Part shown: positions 51,690 through 60,564 of the stretch, piece after piece
Numbering within the stretch: the stretch's first letter is position 1
Layout of the letters: each line of letters starts with the position of its first letter
NCBI RefSeq assembly: GCF_036885605.1
Contig: NZ_CP142523.1
Location: 3,534,001 to 3,598,000 of the forward strand
Source: Janthinobacterium sp. TB1-E2
Lineage (GTDB): Bacteria; Pseudomonadota; Gammaproteobacteria; Burkholderiales; Burkholderiaceae_D
DNA length: 64,000 nucleotides
Direction of reading: 5' to 3'
Position numbers and translations under genes: made by a program
The notes under the pieces: model-generated
Database searches by the model: none
What the model was told of the DNA's origin: nothing
The model's input: the letters and a program-made list of their open reading frames with translations, nothing else

Positions 51690-52493
51690 ATGGCCGGCCT
51701 GCTGACGCAAACCCTCGCCAACCTGCTGGCCGCGCAACAGCAGATCGCGGCCCTTGGTGGCTTGCCGCCAGCTGCCCAGCAGATCCAGGCCGGATGCAAT
51801 GCCTTGATCCAGCCCATGGTGATGCAGACGCGAACGCTGCAACAGGCTGTTGCCGCCTTCGTCCAGGCGGCAACGCCGCAGCTGGCGCAAGTGCAAAGCA
51901 TGCTGTCGGCGCAGGCGCCGCTGCCCGATATCAAGGCGGCGATGTCGGCCCTGCAGCAGCAGGCACGGCAGCTGCAGGGCACGGCCAATGGCACGGCCGG
52001 CACGCTGACGGCGCAAACGGCGCAATTGATGGGCTATTTCAACCAGCTTGCCGGTGTCGAAGCGGGCTTGCAAAGCCAGGTCACGGCCTTGCAGGGGCAA
52101 CTGGGCGACGCGCAAAGCGAACTCGATGCGGCGCAGAAGCGCTATTACTATCTGCTGGCGCTAGGTCCGTTCGGCCTCGTCGGCCTGGCCGTGGCGCTGG
52201 GCCTGTACTTGAAATGGAAGTCCGATGTCAGCGACCTGCAAGGCCAGATCGGCGGCTTGAACGGCCAGATCGGCGCCTTCAATGGCATGAAGGCGGCGTG
52301 CCAGCAACTGGGCGCGGATTGCCAGGGCCTCGCCGCCAGCATTTCAGACGTGCGCAATGCCGTCAATTTTCTCGTCAGCGACTTGCTCGAGGTCAGCGGC
52401 GACCTGGACGCGGGCGACGCCGCGGTCGTCATTGCCCTGATGGCGACGGCCGCCAGCACGGAACTGGCCACCCTGGGCACGGATGCGGCTTGA
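51690..52493 (+). CDS. component of tripartite alpha-pore-forming toxin with short hydrophobic head
   Basis: 267 aa from ATG 51690; a GTG at 51681 overlaps the previous stop (GTGA) and is equally possible. Helical with one hydrophobic stretch at about 151-176 (YYYLLALGPFGLVGLAVALGLYLKW). Later helices (QGQIGGLNGQIGAFNGMKAACQQLG and ISDVRNAVNFLVSDLLEVSGDL). Shorter than the two upstream proteins, as one component is in AhlABC/SmhABC. Two cysteines only. No immunity gene is visible. Confidence 0.75.
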   Translation: MAGLLTQTLANLLAAQQQIAALGGLPPAAQQIQAGCNALIQPMVMQTRTLQQAVAAFVQAATPQLAQVQSMLSAQAPLPDIKAAMSALQQQARQLQGTANGTAGTLTAQTAQLMGYFNQLAGVEAGLQSQVTALQGQLGDAQSELDAAQKRYYYLLALGPFGLVGLAVALGLYLKWKSDVSDLQGQIGGLNGQIGAFNGMKAACQQLGADCQGLAASISDVRNAVNFLVSDLLEVSGDLDAGDAAVVIALMATAASTELATLGTDAA

Positions 52494-52583
52494 GCCGCCT
52501 GAGGTCCATTGCTTGCAGGGACTGACGGCACGGGCGTTTATCGGGGATAATACGTCTTTCCCCTTGCCAGCACCCGCGCCACG

Positions 52584-53675
52584 ATGAAATACCCCGCAGT
52601 TCAGCCTTTCAGCGACATCCTGCCCCGCTTGAGCGAGTTCGATGCCATCATCGATGTGCGCAGCCCGTCCGAGTTCGCGGAAGACCACTTGCCGGGCGCC
52701 ATCAACCTGCCCGTGCTCGACGACGAACAGCGCGTGCGCGTGGGCACCTTATACAAGCAGACGAGCGCGTTTGAAGCGAAGAAGCTGGGCGCGGCGCTGG
52801 TGGCGAAGAATATTGCGCGGCATATCGAAGACGGTTTGCTCGGTCATCCGCAGCACTGGAAACCGCTCGTCTATTGCTGGCGCGGCGGCAACCGCAGCGG
52901 CGCCATGGCGCACATCCTCGCGCGCATCGGCTGGCCCGTCACGCAGCTCGAGGGCGGCTACAAGGATTACCGGCGCCACGTGAACGCCGAGCTGGCCACC
53001 CTGCCCGAGCGCTTCGACTTCATCAATGTGCTGTGCGGCCCCACGGGCAGCGGCAAGAGCCGCTTGCTGCAAGTGCTGGACACGCAAGGCGCGCAAGTGA
53101 TCGACCTGGAGCAATTGGCGGCCCACCGCGGTTCCGTGCTGGGCGGCTTGCCCGAGGAAGACCAGCCATCGCAAAAAGCGTTTGAAAGCGCGCTATGGCA
53201 GCAACTGCGCACTTTCGACCCGCAACTGCCCGTGTTCATCGAATCGGAAAGCAAGAAAGTGGGCCGTTTGCGCGTGCCCGATGCGCTGATGGACAAGATG
53301 CGCGCGGCCGATTGCACGGACGTGCTCCTGGCCACGGACCAGCGCGTGCAATTGCTGATGCAGGACTATGCGCATTTCGTCGGCGACCCGGCCCGCCTGA
53401 ACGTGCAGCTGGCCCTGCTGACGCAGCTGCATGGCAAGGAAAAAATTGCCCACTGGCAGCAACTGGCCACCTCGGGCCGCATGGCCGAGCTGGTGGAAGA
53501 ATTGCTGGTCCAGCATTACGACCCCGTCTACCGCCAGTCGATCGCCCGCAACTTCAGCCGCTACGCCCAGGCGACGCCGCTGGTGCTGCCCGACATTTCA
53601 GAACATGCCTTTGAGCAAGCCGCGCGTGCATTATGTGCTATCGTCGGCGGCAACCGTACCGCCAGCGCCGCGTGA
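52584..53675 (+). CDS. mnmH: tRNA 2-selenouridine synthase
   Basis: 363 aa, normal for MnmH/SelU. N-terminal rhodanese with active Cys98 in VYCWRGGNRSGAMA, and C-terminal P-loop domain with CGPTGSGKSRLLQVL. It replaces sulfur of tRNA wobble 2-thiouridine with selenium using selenophosphate, the product of SelD encoded 46 bp downstream. No selenocysteine genes (selA/selB) are in view. Confidence 0.95.
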   Translation: MKYPAVQPFSDILPRLSEFDAIIDVRSPSEFAEDHLPGAINLPVLDDEQRVRVGTLYKQTSAFEAKKLGAALVAKNIARHIEDGLLGHPQHWKPLVYCWRGGNRSGAMAHILARIGWPVTQLEGGYKDYRRHVNAELATLPERFDFINVLCGPTGSGKSRLLQVLDTQGAQVIDLEQLAAHRGSVLGGLPEEDQPSQKAFESALWQQLRTFDPQLPVFIESESKKVGRLRVPDALMDKMRAADCTDVLLATDQRVQLLMQDYAHFVGDPARLNVQLALLTQLHGKEKIAHWQQLATSGRMAELVEELLVQHYDPVYRQSIARNFSRYAQATPLVLPDISEHAFEQAARALCAIVGGNRTASAA

Positions 53676-53720
53676 TGCCTGGCTTGCCACCCAATTACCT
53701 ATTTCAGCAGGATGAAGACC

Positions 53721-54785
53721 ATGTCCGATAGCGCAGCAACACCTAATACACCGATCCGATTGACCGAATTTGCCCATGGCGGCGGCTGCGGCTGCAAAAT
53801 TGCGCCGGGCGTGCTGGCCGACATTTTAAAGGGCAGCGGCGGCTTTCCCCTGCCGAAGGAATTGCTGGTCGGCATAGAAACCTCGGATGACGCGGCCGTC
53901 TACCAGCTCAACGACGAGCAGGCGCTGATCGCCACGACGGATTTCTTCATGCCTATCGTTGATGATCCGTTCGACTTCGGCCGCATCGCCGCCACCAACG
54001 CCATTTCCGACGTGTACGCCATGGGCGGCACGCCCATCATGGCCTTAGCCCTGGTCGGCATGCCGATCAACAAGCTGCCCGTGGAAACCATCGGCCTCAT
54101 CTTGAAAGGGGGCGAAACCATCTGCGCCCAGGCCGGCATCCCCATCGCGGGCGGCCACACCATCGATTCCGTCGAGCCGATCTATGGCCTCGTCGTGCTG
54201 GGCCTGGTCCACCCGTCGCAGGTAAAACGCAATGCGGGCGCGCGCGCCGGCGACAAACTGGTACTGGGCAAGCCGATCGGCGTGGGCATCTTGTCGGCCG
54301 CGCTGAAGAAGAATGCGCTCGATGCGGGCGGTTACGCTTCCCTGATCGACAACACCACCAAATTGAATACCCCGGGCAAGAAGCTGGCCCTGCTCGATGG
54401 CGTGCATGCGCTGACGGACGTGACGGGCTTCGGCTTGCTGGGCCATACCCTGGAACTGGCGCGCGGCGCCAAGTTGCAGGCGCGTATCGCCATGAATGAT
54501 GTGCCGCTGCTGCCGCAAGTGCAACAACTGGCGCAAAACGGCAACATCACGGGCGCCTCCGGCCGCAACTGGCAAGGCTACGGCGCGCAAGTGGCGCTGG
54601 CCGACAGCCTGAGCGCCATCGACAGGGCCATTCTGACGGACCCGCAAACGGCCGGCCCCCTGCTGGTGGCCTGCGCGCCGGAAGCCGTCGAGCAAGTGCT
54701 GGCGATTTTCCGCGCAGAAGGTTTTGGCGACGCCGTCGTCATCGGCGAGATGCAGGAAGGCACGACCGGGGTTTCCGTATTTTAA
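53721..54785 (+). CDS. selD: selenide, water dikinase (selenophosphate synthetase)
   Basis: 354 aa from ATG 53721, with GCAGGA 8 nt upstream (ATG 53712 also in frame). Catalytic loop HGGGCGCKIAP with Cys23 and Lys26, a cysteine rather than selenocysteine form. Later motifs TTDFFMPIVDDPFDFGRIAATNAISDVYAMGG and AGGHTIDSVEPIYGL. Makes selenophosphate from selenide and ATP, feeding the upstream MnmH. Confidence 0.97.
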   Translation: MSDSAATPNTPIRLTEFAHGGGCGCKIAPGVLADILKGSGGFPLPKELLVGIETSDDAAVYQLNDEQALIATTDFFMPIVDDPFDFGRIAATNAISDVYAMGGTPIMALALVGMPINKLPVETIGLILKGGETICAQAGIPIAGGHTIDSVEPIYGLVVLGLVHPSQVKRNAGARAGDKLVLGKPIGVGILSAALKKNALDAGGYASLIDNTTKLNTPGKKLALLDGVHALTDVTGFGLLGHTLELARGAKLQARIAMNDVPLLPQVQQLAQNGNITGASGRNWQGYGAQVALADSLSAIDRAILTDPQTAGPLLVACAPEAVEQVLAIFRAEGFGDAVVIGEMQEGTTGVSVF

Positions 54786-54810
54786 TGAATAATTTTTTAA
54801 AGGCAGTCCC

Positions 54811-55677
54811 ATGACCACATTCTCGAAATTCCCCGCCATCCTGGCCACCGTCGCCGCCACCCTGGCCATCCACAGCGGCCTGGCGCAAGCGCAGCAAGTG
54901 TTGCGCGTGTCCGCCATCCCCGACGAAGCGCCGACGGAACTTCAGCGAAAGTTCAAGCCGCTGGGCAGCTACCTGGAGAAAAAGCTGGGCATGAAGGTTG
55001 AATTTACGCCCGTCACCGATTACGCGGCGTCCGTGGAAGGCTTGATCAATAACAAGCTCGACATGGTCTGGTTCGGCGGTTTTACTTTCGTGCAAGCGAA
55101 CGTGCGCAGCGGCGGCAAGATCGTGCCGCTGGTACAGCGCGAGGAAGACACGAAATTCCGCTCGGTTTTTGTGACCACCAGCAAGGACATCAATCAATTG
55201 TCGGACCTGAAAGGCAAGAATTTCACGTTCGGTTCGGAATCGTCGACCTCGGGCCATTTGATGCCGCGCTACTACTTGCTGGCCGCCAAGATCAACCCGG
55301 ACACGGACATGAAGCGCATCGCGTTTTCCGGCGCGCATGACGCCACCGTGGCGGCAGTGGCCGGCGGCAAGGTCGATGCGGGCACCTTGAATATCTCCGT
55401 GTGGGAAAAACTGGTCGAAGCGAAAAAGGTCGACCCAAGCAAGGTACGCGTGTTCTACACGACACCAGGCTACTACGATTACAACTGGAGCGTGCGCGCC
55501 GACATGAACCCCGCCGTGCGCAAGAAACTGACGGACGCCTTCCTGGCGCTGGACCCATCGACGGCCGAAGGCAAGGAAATCCTCGAATTGCAGCGCGCCA
55601 CCAAGTTCATCCCGACCAAGGCCGAAAACTACACGGATATCGAAGCGGCCGCGCGCGATGCGAAGCTGTTGAAGTAA
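54811..55677 (+). CDS. PhnD-like periplasmic binding protein, probable selenium-oxyanion receptor
   Basis: 288 aa, signal peptide ending GLAQAQQ. PhnD/PtxB-like fold: RVSAIPDEAPTELQRKFKPLGSYLEKKLGMKVEFTPVTDYAASVEGLINNKLDMVWFGGFTFVQA, then FGSESSTSGHLMPRYYL (oxyanion-binding loop). Such proteins bind phosphonate, phosphite or related anions. Its place 26 bp after selD and before an ATPase and two permeases suggests uptake of a selenium oxyanion; no phn lyase genes are present. Confidence 0.82.
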   Translation: MTTFSKFPAILATVAATLAIHSGLAQAQQVLRVSAIPDEAPTELQRKFKPLGSYLEKKLGMKVEFTPVTDYAASVEGLINNKLDMVWFGGFTFVQANVRSGGKIVPLVQREEDTKFRSVFVTTSKDINQLSDLKGKNFTFGSESSTSGHLMPRYYLLAAKINPDTDMKRIAFSGAHDATVAAVAGGKVDAGTLNISVWEKLVEAKKVDPSKVRVFYTTPGYYDYNWSVRADMNPAVRKKLTDAFLALDPSTAEGKEILELQRATKFIPTKAENYTDIEAAARDAKLLK

Positions 55678-55692
55678 CTTTATTGCCGAACC

Positions 55693-55781
55693 TGTCGGAT
55701 TACGTCCTGCGGACTAATCCGACCTACGCTGTCCGTTGTATGGCGTAGGTCGGATTAGCGGCGCAGCCGCGTAATCCGACA
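55693..55781. repeat. REP/BIME-like pair of inverted units
   Basis: Two inverted palindromic units: GTCGGATTACG...GACTAATCCGACCTACG and GTAGGTCGGATTAGCGG..CGTAATCCGAC, 20-odd bp apart, between the binding protein and the ATPase gene. This GTCGGATTA/TAATCCGAC form is typical of dispersed extragenic repeats in betaproteobacteria. It splits the transporter operon and may limit mRNA decay or expression of the downstream genes. Confidence 0.8.
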
Positions 55782-55808
55782 CCGCCCCAAAAAAAACCGA
55801 AACATCGC

Positions 55809-56621
55809 ATGACATTCCAACTTCACAAGGTCAGCGTCCACCACGCGGGCGCGCCCGGCAATGCGCTGGCCCTGCGCGAACTCAGCCTGGACGTGGCCCA
55901 AGGTGAACAGATCGCCCTGATCGGCCCTTCCGGCGCTGGCAAGACCAGCTTGCTGCACACCCTGGCCTGCGCGCTGCGCCCGGAATCGGGTACATTGAAC
56001 ATTCTTGGCACTTCCCCCTGGCAAGTCGCCAGCGCCGAGCGCCACCGCTTGCGCGCGCGCCTGTTCCTGGCGCCGCAGACGCCGCCGCTGCCGCCGCGCC
56101 AGCGCGTCGTCAACGCCGTGCTGGCGGGCCGCTTGCCGCAATGGAGTTTGTGGACGGCCATCCGCTCGCTGCTGGCGCCCATCGACCCGCGCACCGCGTG
56201 GGAAGCGCTCGGTAAATTCAACTTGCAAGACAAACTGTATGCGCGTGTCGACCGCCTGTCCGGCGGCGAACGCCAGCGCTGCGGTATGGCCCGCGCGCTC
56301 GTGTCGAACGCGGAAGTGTTCCTTGTCGACGAACCCTTGTCCGCGCTCGATCCCACACTGGCTTTGCAGACGATCCATGTGCTGCAGGCCGAAGCGACGG
56401 AACGCAACGCTACCCTGATCTGCAGCCTGCACCAGGTGGAAATCGCCCGCGCCTGCTTTACGCGCATCGTCGCCCTGCGCGATGGCGAGATTGTCTTCGA
56501 CTTGCCTGGCGCCAAGGTCAGCGACGCGATGATCGCAGCGCTGTACCGCAACAAGGCCGACCACGCGCTGCAATTCGAGGCCGTGGAAACAAATCTGGAC
56601 GCCGCGAGGCCCCTTTGCTGA
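55809..56621 (+). CDS. PhnC-like ABC transporter ATP-binding protein
   Basis: 270 aa. Walker A IALIGPSGAGKTSLLHTL (about residues 35-48), signature LSGGERQR, Walker B VFLVDEPLSALD, H-loop ICSLHQVEIA. Single nucleotide-binding domain, working as a dimer with the two permeases that follow. Overlaps the first permease by 7 nt. Confidence 0.9.
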   Translation: MTFQLHKVSVHHAGAPGNALALRELSLDVAQGEQIALIGPSGAGKTSLLHTLACALRPESGTLNILGTSPWQVASAERHRLRARLFLAPQTPPLPPRQRVVNAVLAGRLPQWSLWTAIRSLLAPIDPRTAWEALGKFNLQDKLYARVDRLSGGERQRCGMARALVSNAEVFLVDEPLSALDPTLALQTIHVLQAEATERNATLICSLHQVEIARACFTRIVALRDGEIVFDLPGAKVSDAMIAALYRNKADHALQFEAVETNLDAARPLC

Positions 56622-57445
56622 AGAGCAGCGCCATGCCGCGCGACCCCGCCTGGCGCGGCCGCCTGACCGGCGCTGCCGTCGTGCTGCTCGTGCTGTGGCC
56701 GATGCTGGTGCAGGCCGAATTCAAGCCGTGGATCTTATGGGATGCGCAAAGCCTGGCCGCCACCTGGCAATTCATCGCCAGCTTCGTGCCGCCCGCCCAC
56801 TCGCTGGAATTCCTGCAACTGGTAGCTATTTCCAGCTGGGAAACCATAGCCATGGCCACGGCCGGCATGGCGCTGGCCATGCTGGGCGCCATTCCATTGA
56901 CCCTGCTGGTGACGGAGCGCCTGTCGATTTCGCGCATCGGTTCAGGCCGAGTGTCGCCGCTGGCTGCCAGCGTGCGCCACGCAGTCCGTGCGCTGCTGGT
57001 GTTGCTGCGCAGCGTGCCGGAACTGGTCTGGGCTCTATTATTAGTGCGCATCGTCGGCTTGGGACCGACGGCGGGCGTGATCGCCATTGCCCTCACCTAT
57101 TGCGGCATGCTGGGCAAGGTGTATGCGGAAATCCTTGAATCGTCGGATGCGTCCGCCTGCAACGCCCTGCTCCACAATGGCAGCGGCAGATTACAAGCCT
57201 TGCTGTACGGCGCCCTGCCCGAATCGGCCGCCGAACTGGTGTCATACACGATTTACCGCTGGGAATGCGCGATCCGCGGCTCCGTCGTCATGGGTTTTGT
57301 CGGCGCGGGCGGCCTGGGCCAGCGCATGGATGAATCGATGAAGATGATGGCGGGCAGTGAACTGGCCACCATGCTGATGGTGTTCGTGCTGCTGGTGGCG
57401 GGCGCCGACGCCGTGTCCGCCATGCTGCGCCGGAGGCTGGCATGA
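56615..57445 (+). CDS. PhnE-like ABC transporter permease 1
   Basis: 276 aa. Hydrophobic N-terminus (AAVVLLVLWPMLVQAEF), then AISSWETIAMATAGMALAMLGAIPLTLLV and the EAA loop region LESSDASACNALLHNGSGRLQALLYGALPESAAELVSYTIYRWECAIRGSVVMGFVGAGGLGQ. The YRWExxIR-x-GxVGAGGLG end is characteristic of PhnE. It overlaps its neighbours on both sides. Confidence 0.9.
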   Translation: MLKSSAMPRDPAWRGRLTGAAVVLLVLWPMLVQAEFKPWILWDAQSLAATWQFIASFVPPAHSLEFLQLVAISSWETIAMATAGMALAMLGAIPLTLLVTERLSISRIGSGRVSPLAASVRHAVRALLVLLRSVPELVWALLLVRIVGLGPTAGVIAIALTYCGMLGKVYAEILESSDASACNALLHNGSGRLQALLYGALPESAAELVSYTIYRWECAIRGSVVMGFVGAGGLGQRMDESMKMMAGSELATMLMVFVLLVAGADAVSAMLRRRLA

Positions 57446-58245
57446 AGCATCCGAATTTCGGCGCGATGCCCGCGCCTGCACCCGTGCGGTGGTCGACCTG
57501 GGCCTTGCTGGCCGGTTTGCTGCTGCTGGTCATCGCCAGCTTCGCCACCCTGCCCCTGAAATGGGGCGAATTCTTCAGCGCCGACGCCGTGCGCACGAGC
57601 GCCGACTTCCTGCACGGCTTCGCCCCGCCCGAACTGGCGCCGAACTTCCTCATGAAAGTGGGCGTCGCCACGTTCGAGACCCTGGCCATGTCGGCCATCG
57701 GCACGGTGATCGCGGCACTCGTGGGCGCGCTGCTGGCCCTGCCCGCCAGCGGCCGCTTTGGTCGCTTGGCGCGCAATGCCACGCGCGCGGTGCTCAACGT
57801 GCTGCGCTCGATTCCCGAACTGGTATGGGCTTCGATTCTGCTGATCGCCGCCGGCCTGGGCCCGTTCGCGGGCACCCTGGCGCTAGCGCTGCACACGATG
57901 GGCGTGCTGGGCCGATTGTTTGCCGATGCGTTTGAGAATTGCCCGCCCTTGCCGGCCGCCACCTTGCGCATCAATGGCGCGCGTCCTGCCGTGGCGTTCC
58001 TGTACGCCACCTTGCCCCAGTGCGGTCCGCAGATGATGTCGTACACCTTGTACCGCTGGGAAAACAATATCCGCGCCGCCGCCATCCTCGGCGTCGTCGG
58101 TGCTGGCGGCCTGGGGCAAATGCTGAAATACCATCTGTCGCTGTTCCAGATGCAGAACGCCGCTACCGTCATCGTCGCCATGCTGCTGATGGTGGCCGCC
58201 GTCGATGGCCTCAGCTACCTGCTGCGCCGCGCGATGACCCGTTAA
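57442..58245 (+). CDS. PhnE-like ABC transporter permease 2
   Basis: 267 aa, start ATGA overlapping permease 1. Same architecture and the same motif LYRWENNIRAAAILGVVGAGGLGQ. The pair forms a heterodimeric channel. Both permeases, the ATPase and the binding protein make one full import system. Confidence 0.9.
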   Translation: MKHPNFGAMPAPAPVRWSTWALLAGLLLLVIASFATLPLKWGEFFSADAVRTSADFLHGFAPPELAPNFLMKVGVATFETLAMSAIGTVIAALVGALLALPASGRFGRLARNATRAVLNVLRSIPELVWASILLIAAGLGPFAGTLALALHTMGVLGRLFADAFENCPPLPAATLRINGARPAVAFLYATLPQCGPQMMSYTLYRWENNIRAAAILGVVGAGGLGQMLKYHLSLFQMQNAATVIVAMLLMVAAVDGLSYLLRRAMTR

Positions 58246-58271
58246 TTTTTTACTTTTCACAAGGAAAACCC

Positions 58272-58637
58272 ATGTCAGGCTGGTGGACCATTATCTCGAC
58301 AGACACGCCGGAGCAAATGACCGACATGACGAAAGTCAACAAGGACGCTTTTCTCGCCACGTGGGAAGCGGGCCTGTTCGGCGCCGACTGGATCGCCCAG
58401 CTGTGCCACGATGGCAAGGCAACTCAGCTGTCGTCGAACGGCTTTCCCAACCGCTACACGGCGCTGGCGAACGTCGTCGTGCCCCTGCTGCAGGCGGGCA
58501 TCGCCGAAGCGCAGGATGGCGAATTTCCGCAGGACCGGCTCACAGGCTGGCCCGGCTGCATTACCGTGCACCAGGACCGCATCGCCGCCTGTGAACCCGG
58601 TCAACTGCTGACCATCGAAGTGTGGGATCAATCGTAA
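58272..58637 (+). CDS. small protein of unknown function
   Basis: 121 aa from ATG 58272 with AAGGAAA upstream, 26 bp after the permease. MSGWWTIISTDTPEQMTDMTKVNKDAFLATWEAGLFGADWIAQL is followed by GWPGCITVHQDRIAACEPGQLL. No membrane segment and no recognised domain; its place could make it a late member of the selenium transport operon, but that is only position. Confidence 0.65.
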   Translation: MSGWWTIISTDTPEQMTDMTKVNKDAFLATWEAGLFGADWIAQLCHDGKATQLSSNGFPNRYTALANVVVPLLQAGIAEAQDGEFPQDRLTGWPGCITVHQDRIAACEPGQLLTIEVWDQS

Positions 58638-58693
58638 ATGATGATCAAAGGCAAATGGTTTAGACTGATGCGCAGCTGCAACTAGAGGAGTTC

Positions 58694-59338
58694 ATGATGG
58701 GATTGGCAATTTCGGTCGGCGCCCTTGCCGACCTGCAGGAAGAAGACCCGGAAGGCGCGCAGTGGCTCGTCACCGCTTTGGAAGAAGCTAATCTGCTGCT
58801 GCAAAAGGCGGGGCTGCCACAGCACAACGAACCGGCCACGCTGCCGCAACTGGACTCGCGCGTCATGCTCGATTCCTTTCCATACAGCTTCCTGCACACG
58901 CTGCGCCGCGCGTATGCCCATGCGCGCCTCGATGCGCAATGGCGTGCCACGCCACTGGCCGACGGCGAGGATGCAACGGAGGATCCGGTGCTCGATGCCG
59001 CGCAGGATGACTTTGACAGCCACCTGATCTGCCATTCCGATTGCGAAGGTTTTTATTTCCCCCTCGTCTTCGAGGAAGTCATTTTTGCCGATAAGGAACA
59101 CGCGCTGCTGGGTGGCATGCTGGGCTCCTCGTACAGCCTGCGCGCTGAACTGGTCACGGTCGCGCCCGCGCTGGGCATATTTCTGCTGGGCGAAGAACTG
59201 AGCGATGAAGAAGCGGCCCGCATCAATGCGCGCATCGACGCGGAGGACGGCCTGGAACGCGAACTGGTCGCCTGGCTGGCCGCGTACGAGGCATGCCGGC
59301 TCAGCATCGAGCACAAGACGGCGATCGTCTTCAATTGA
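58694..59338 (+). CDS. conserved-looking cytosolic protein of unknown function
   Basis: 214 aa from ATG 58694 with AGAGGAG upstream. Acidic overall (ATEDPVLDAAQDDFDSHLICHSDCEGFYFPLVFEEVIF). HxDCEGFY with a following LLGGMLGSSYSLRAELVTVAPALGIFL looks like part of a SUKH/SMI1-related or DUF-type fold, but I cannot assign it. No Cys pairs for metal. Independent of its neighbours except for the GNAT gene 2 bp downstream. Confidence 0.65.
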   Translation: MMGLAISVGALADLQEEDPEGAQWLVTALEEANLLLQKAGLPQHNEPATLPQLDSRVMLDSFPYSFLHTLRRAYAHARLDAQWRATPLADGEDATEDPVLDAAQDDFDSHLICHSDCEGFYFPLVFEEVIFADKEHALLGGMLGSSYSLRAELVTVAPALGIFLLGEELSDEEAARINARIDAEDGLERELVAWLAAYEACRLSIEHKTAIVFN

Positions 59339-59340
59339 GT

Positions 59341-59826
59341 ATGCTGATACGCACCACCACCGCCGCCGATTGGCCGGCACTGAAGTCCACGCGTCTGGCC
59401 GCCCTGCTCGACGCGCCCACGGCCTTTGGCGCCAGCCACGCCAGCGCCGCCGGTTTTTCCGATGCCGACTGGCAGCAGCGCGCCACCAGCACGCCCCAGC
59501 GCACGTTTTTCCTCGCCTTTGGCGGAGAACACCCCATCGGCCTGGCCGCGCAAGTGGTGGCCGGCAATGGCGAGTGCCACCTGATCGCCATGTGGGTGCA
59601 TCGCGAATATCGGGGCATGGCCGTGGCGCAGGGCCTGGTCGACGCCGTGAAACAATGCGCTGTCGGCAATGGCCATCGTCGCCTGGTGCTCGACGTGGCG
59701 CCGGAAAATGCACGCGCCGCCGCGTTTTACCGGAAACAGGGCTTTGTCTTTTTGCCGGAGTGGGAAGCGCTGGAAAGCCATCCGCATATCCAGGTGCAGA
59801 AGATGGAGTGGCTGGCGCCGGCATAG
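59341..59826 (+). CDS. GNAT family N-acetyltransferase
   Basis: 161 aa from ATG 59341. GNAT fold: LIRTTTAADWPALKSTRLAAL, IGLAAQVVAGNGECHLIAMWVHREYRGMAVAQGLVDAVKQCA (acetyl-CoA loop R-x-x-G-x-A) and VLDVAPENARAAAFYRKQGF. It acetylates an amine of a small molecule or peptide; substrate unknown. Likely co-transcribed with the gene just upstream. Confidence 0.9.
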   Translation: MLIRTTTAADWPALKSTRLAALLDAPTAFGASHASAAGFSDADWQQRATSTPQRTFFLAFGGEHPIGLAAQVVAGNGECHLIAMWVHREYRGMAVAQGLVDAVKQCAVGNGHRRLVLDVAPENARAAAFYRKQGFVFLPEWEALESHPHIQVQKMEWLAPA

Positions 59827-59854
59827 GTATTAATCAGTAGAAAGGTGCAAAGTG

Positions 59855-60439
59855 ATGCTGCGATCTATTTCCACACTCCTGATATTGACCGCCCTTGCCG
59901 GCAAGGCGAGCGCAGCGAATATTCCCGATATCGTTCTTGAATATGCCCATGCGTTTGCGCAAACACAGGCGGCGGACAAGCAAGCATCCACGCCGCCAGC
60001 CGACTACGCGCAATGGTTCTTTCAAGGCTTGACCCATCCCTCAGGCGGCATCGTGACGCAATCGGCCGCCATGCGTGATGCCTACGTGAATGGCCAACGC
60101 TATTGGCGCGATCATCCGTCCGAACGGACCAACATCATGGCAGGCTATGGCTACCGTGCCATCGAGCGCGATGGCGTCTGGTCGCGGGGCTTTGAAAAGA
60201 GCGTTTTCCAACCGGCCCATACTGATCTCGACCTTGACGCCGGCGCATGGTGGTTCAACTCCTTCGGCAGCGTCGCGTGGCGGGACGTCGGCCTGGTGGC
60301 GCCCAATTCAAGCTATGAGCAGCCGCGCGTGCATATTGCCGGTTATCTCAGTCCCAAAGGCCATTACGGCCATCTGGGCGCCTATGAACATGAAGTCCTG
60401 GTCACATCGGGCGCCGCCGTGCAAGCTGCGGATCATTGA
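59855..60439 (+). CDS. secreted protein of unknown function
   Basis: 194 aa from ATG 59855 with AAAGG upstream; signal peptide MLRSISTLLILTALAGKASA. The mature part has DYAQWFFQGLTHPSGG, IMAGYGYRAIERDGVWSRGFEKSVFQPAHTDLDLDAGAWWFNSFG, and many aromatic residues. No recognised domain. Confidence 0.65.
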   Translation: MLRSISTLLILTALAGKASAANIPDIVLEYAHAFAQTQAADKQASTPPADYAQWFFQGLTHPSGGIVTQSAAMRDAYVNGQRYWRDHPSERTNIMAGYGYRAIERDGVWSRGFEKSVFQPAHTDLDLDAGAWWFNSFGSVAWRDVGLVAPNSSYEQPRVHIAGYLSPKGHYGHLGAYEHEVLVTSGAAVQAADH

Positions 60440-60564
60440 TGGTGAATCCGGATAAACGCGATTTCAAGCACTCCATTCATCCCGATTGACATCCTGTCTT
60501 AAAAACCACCTGGCGCCTGTGTTTTTTTCTACACTCTGCCAAGGTGAGATTACTTGGGATTCAA

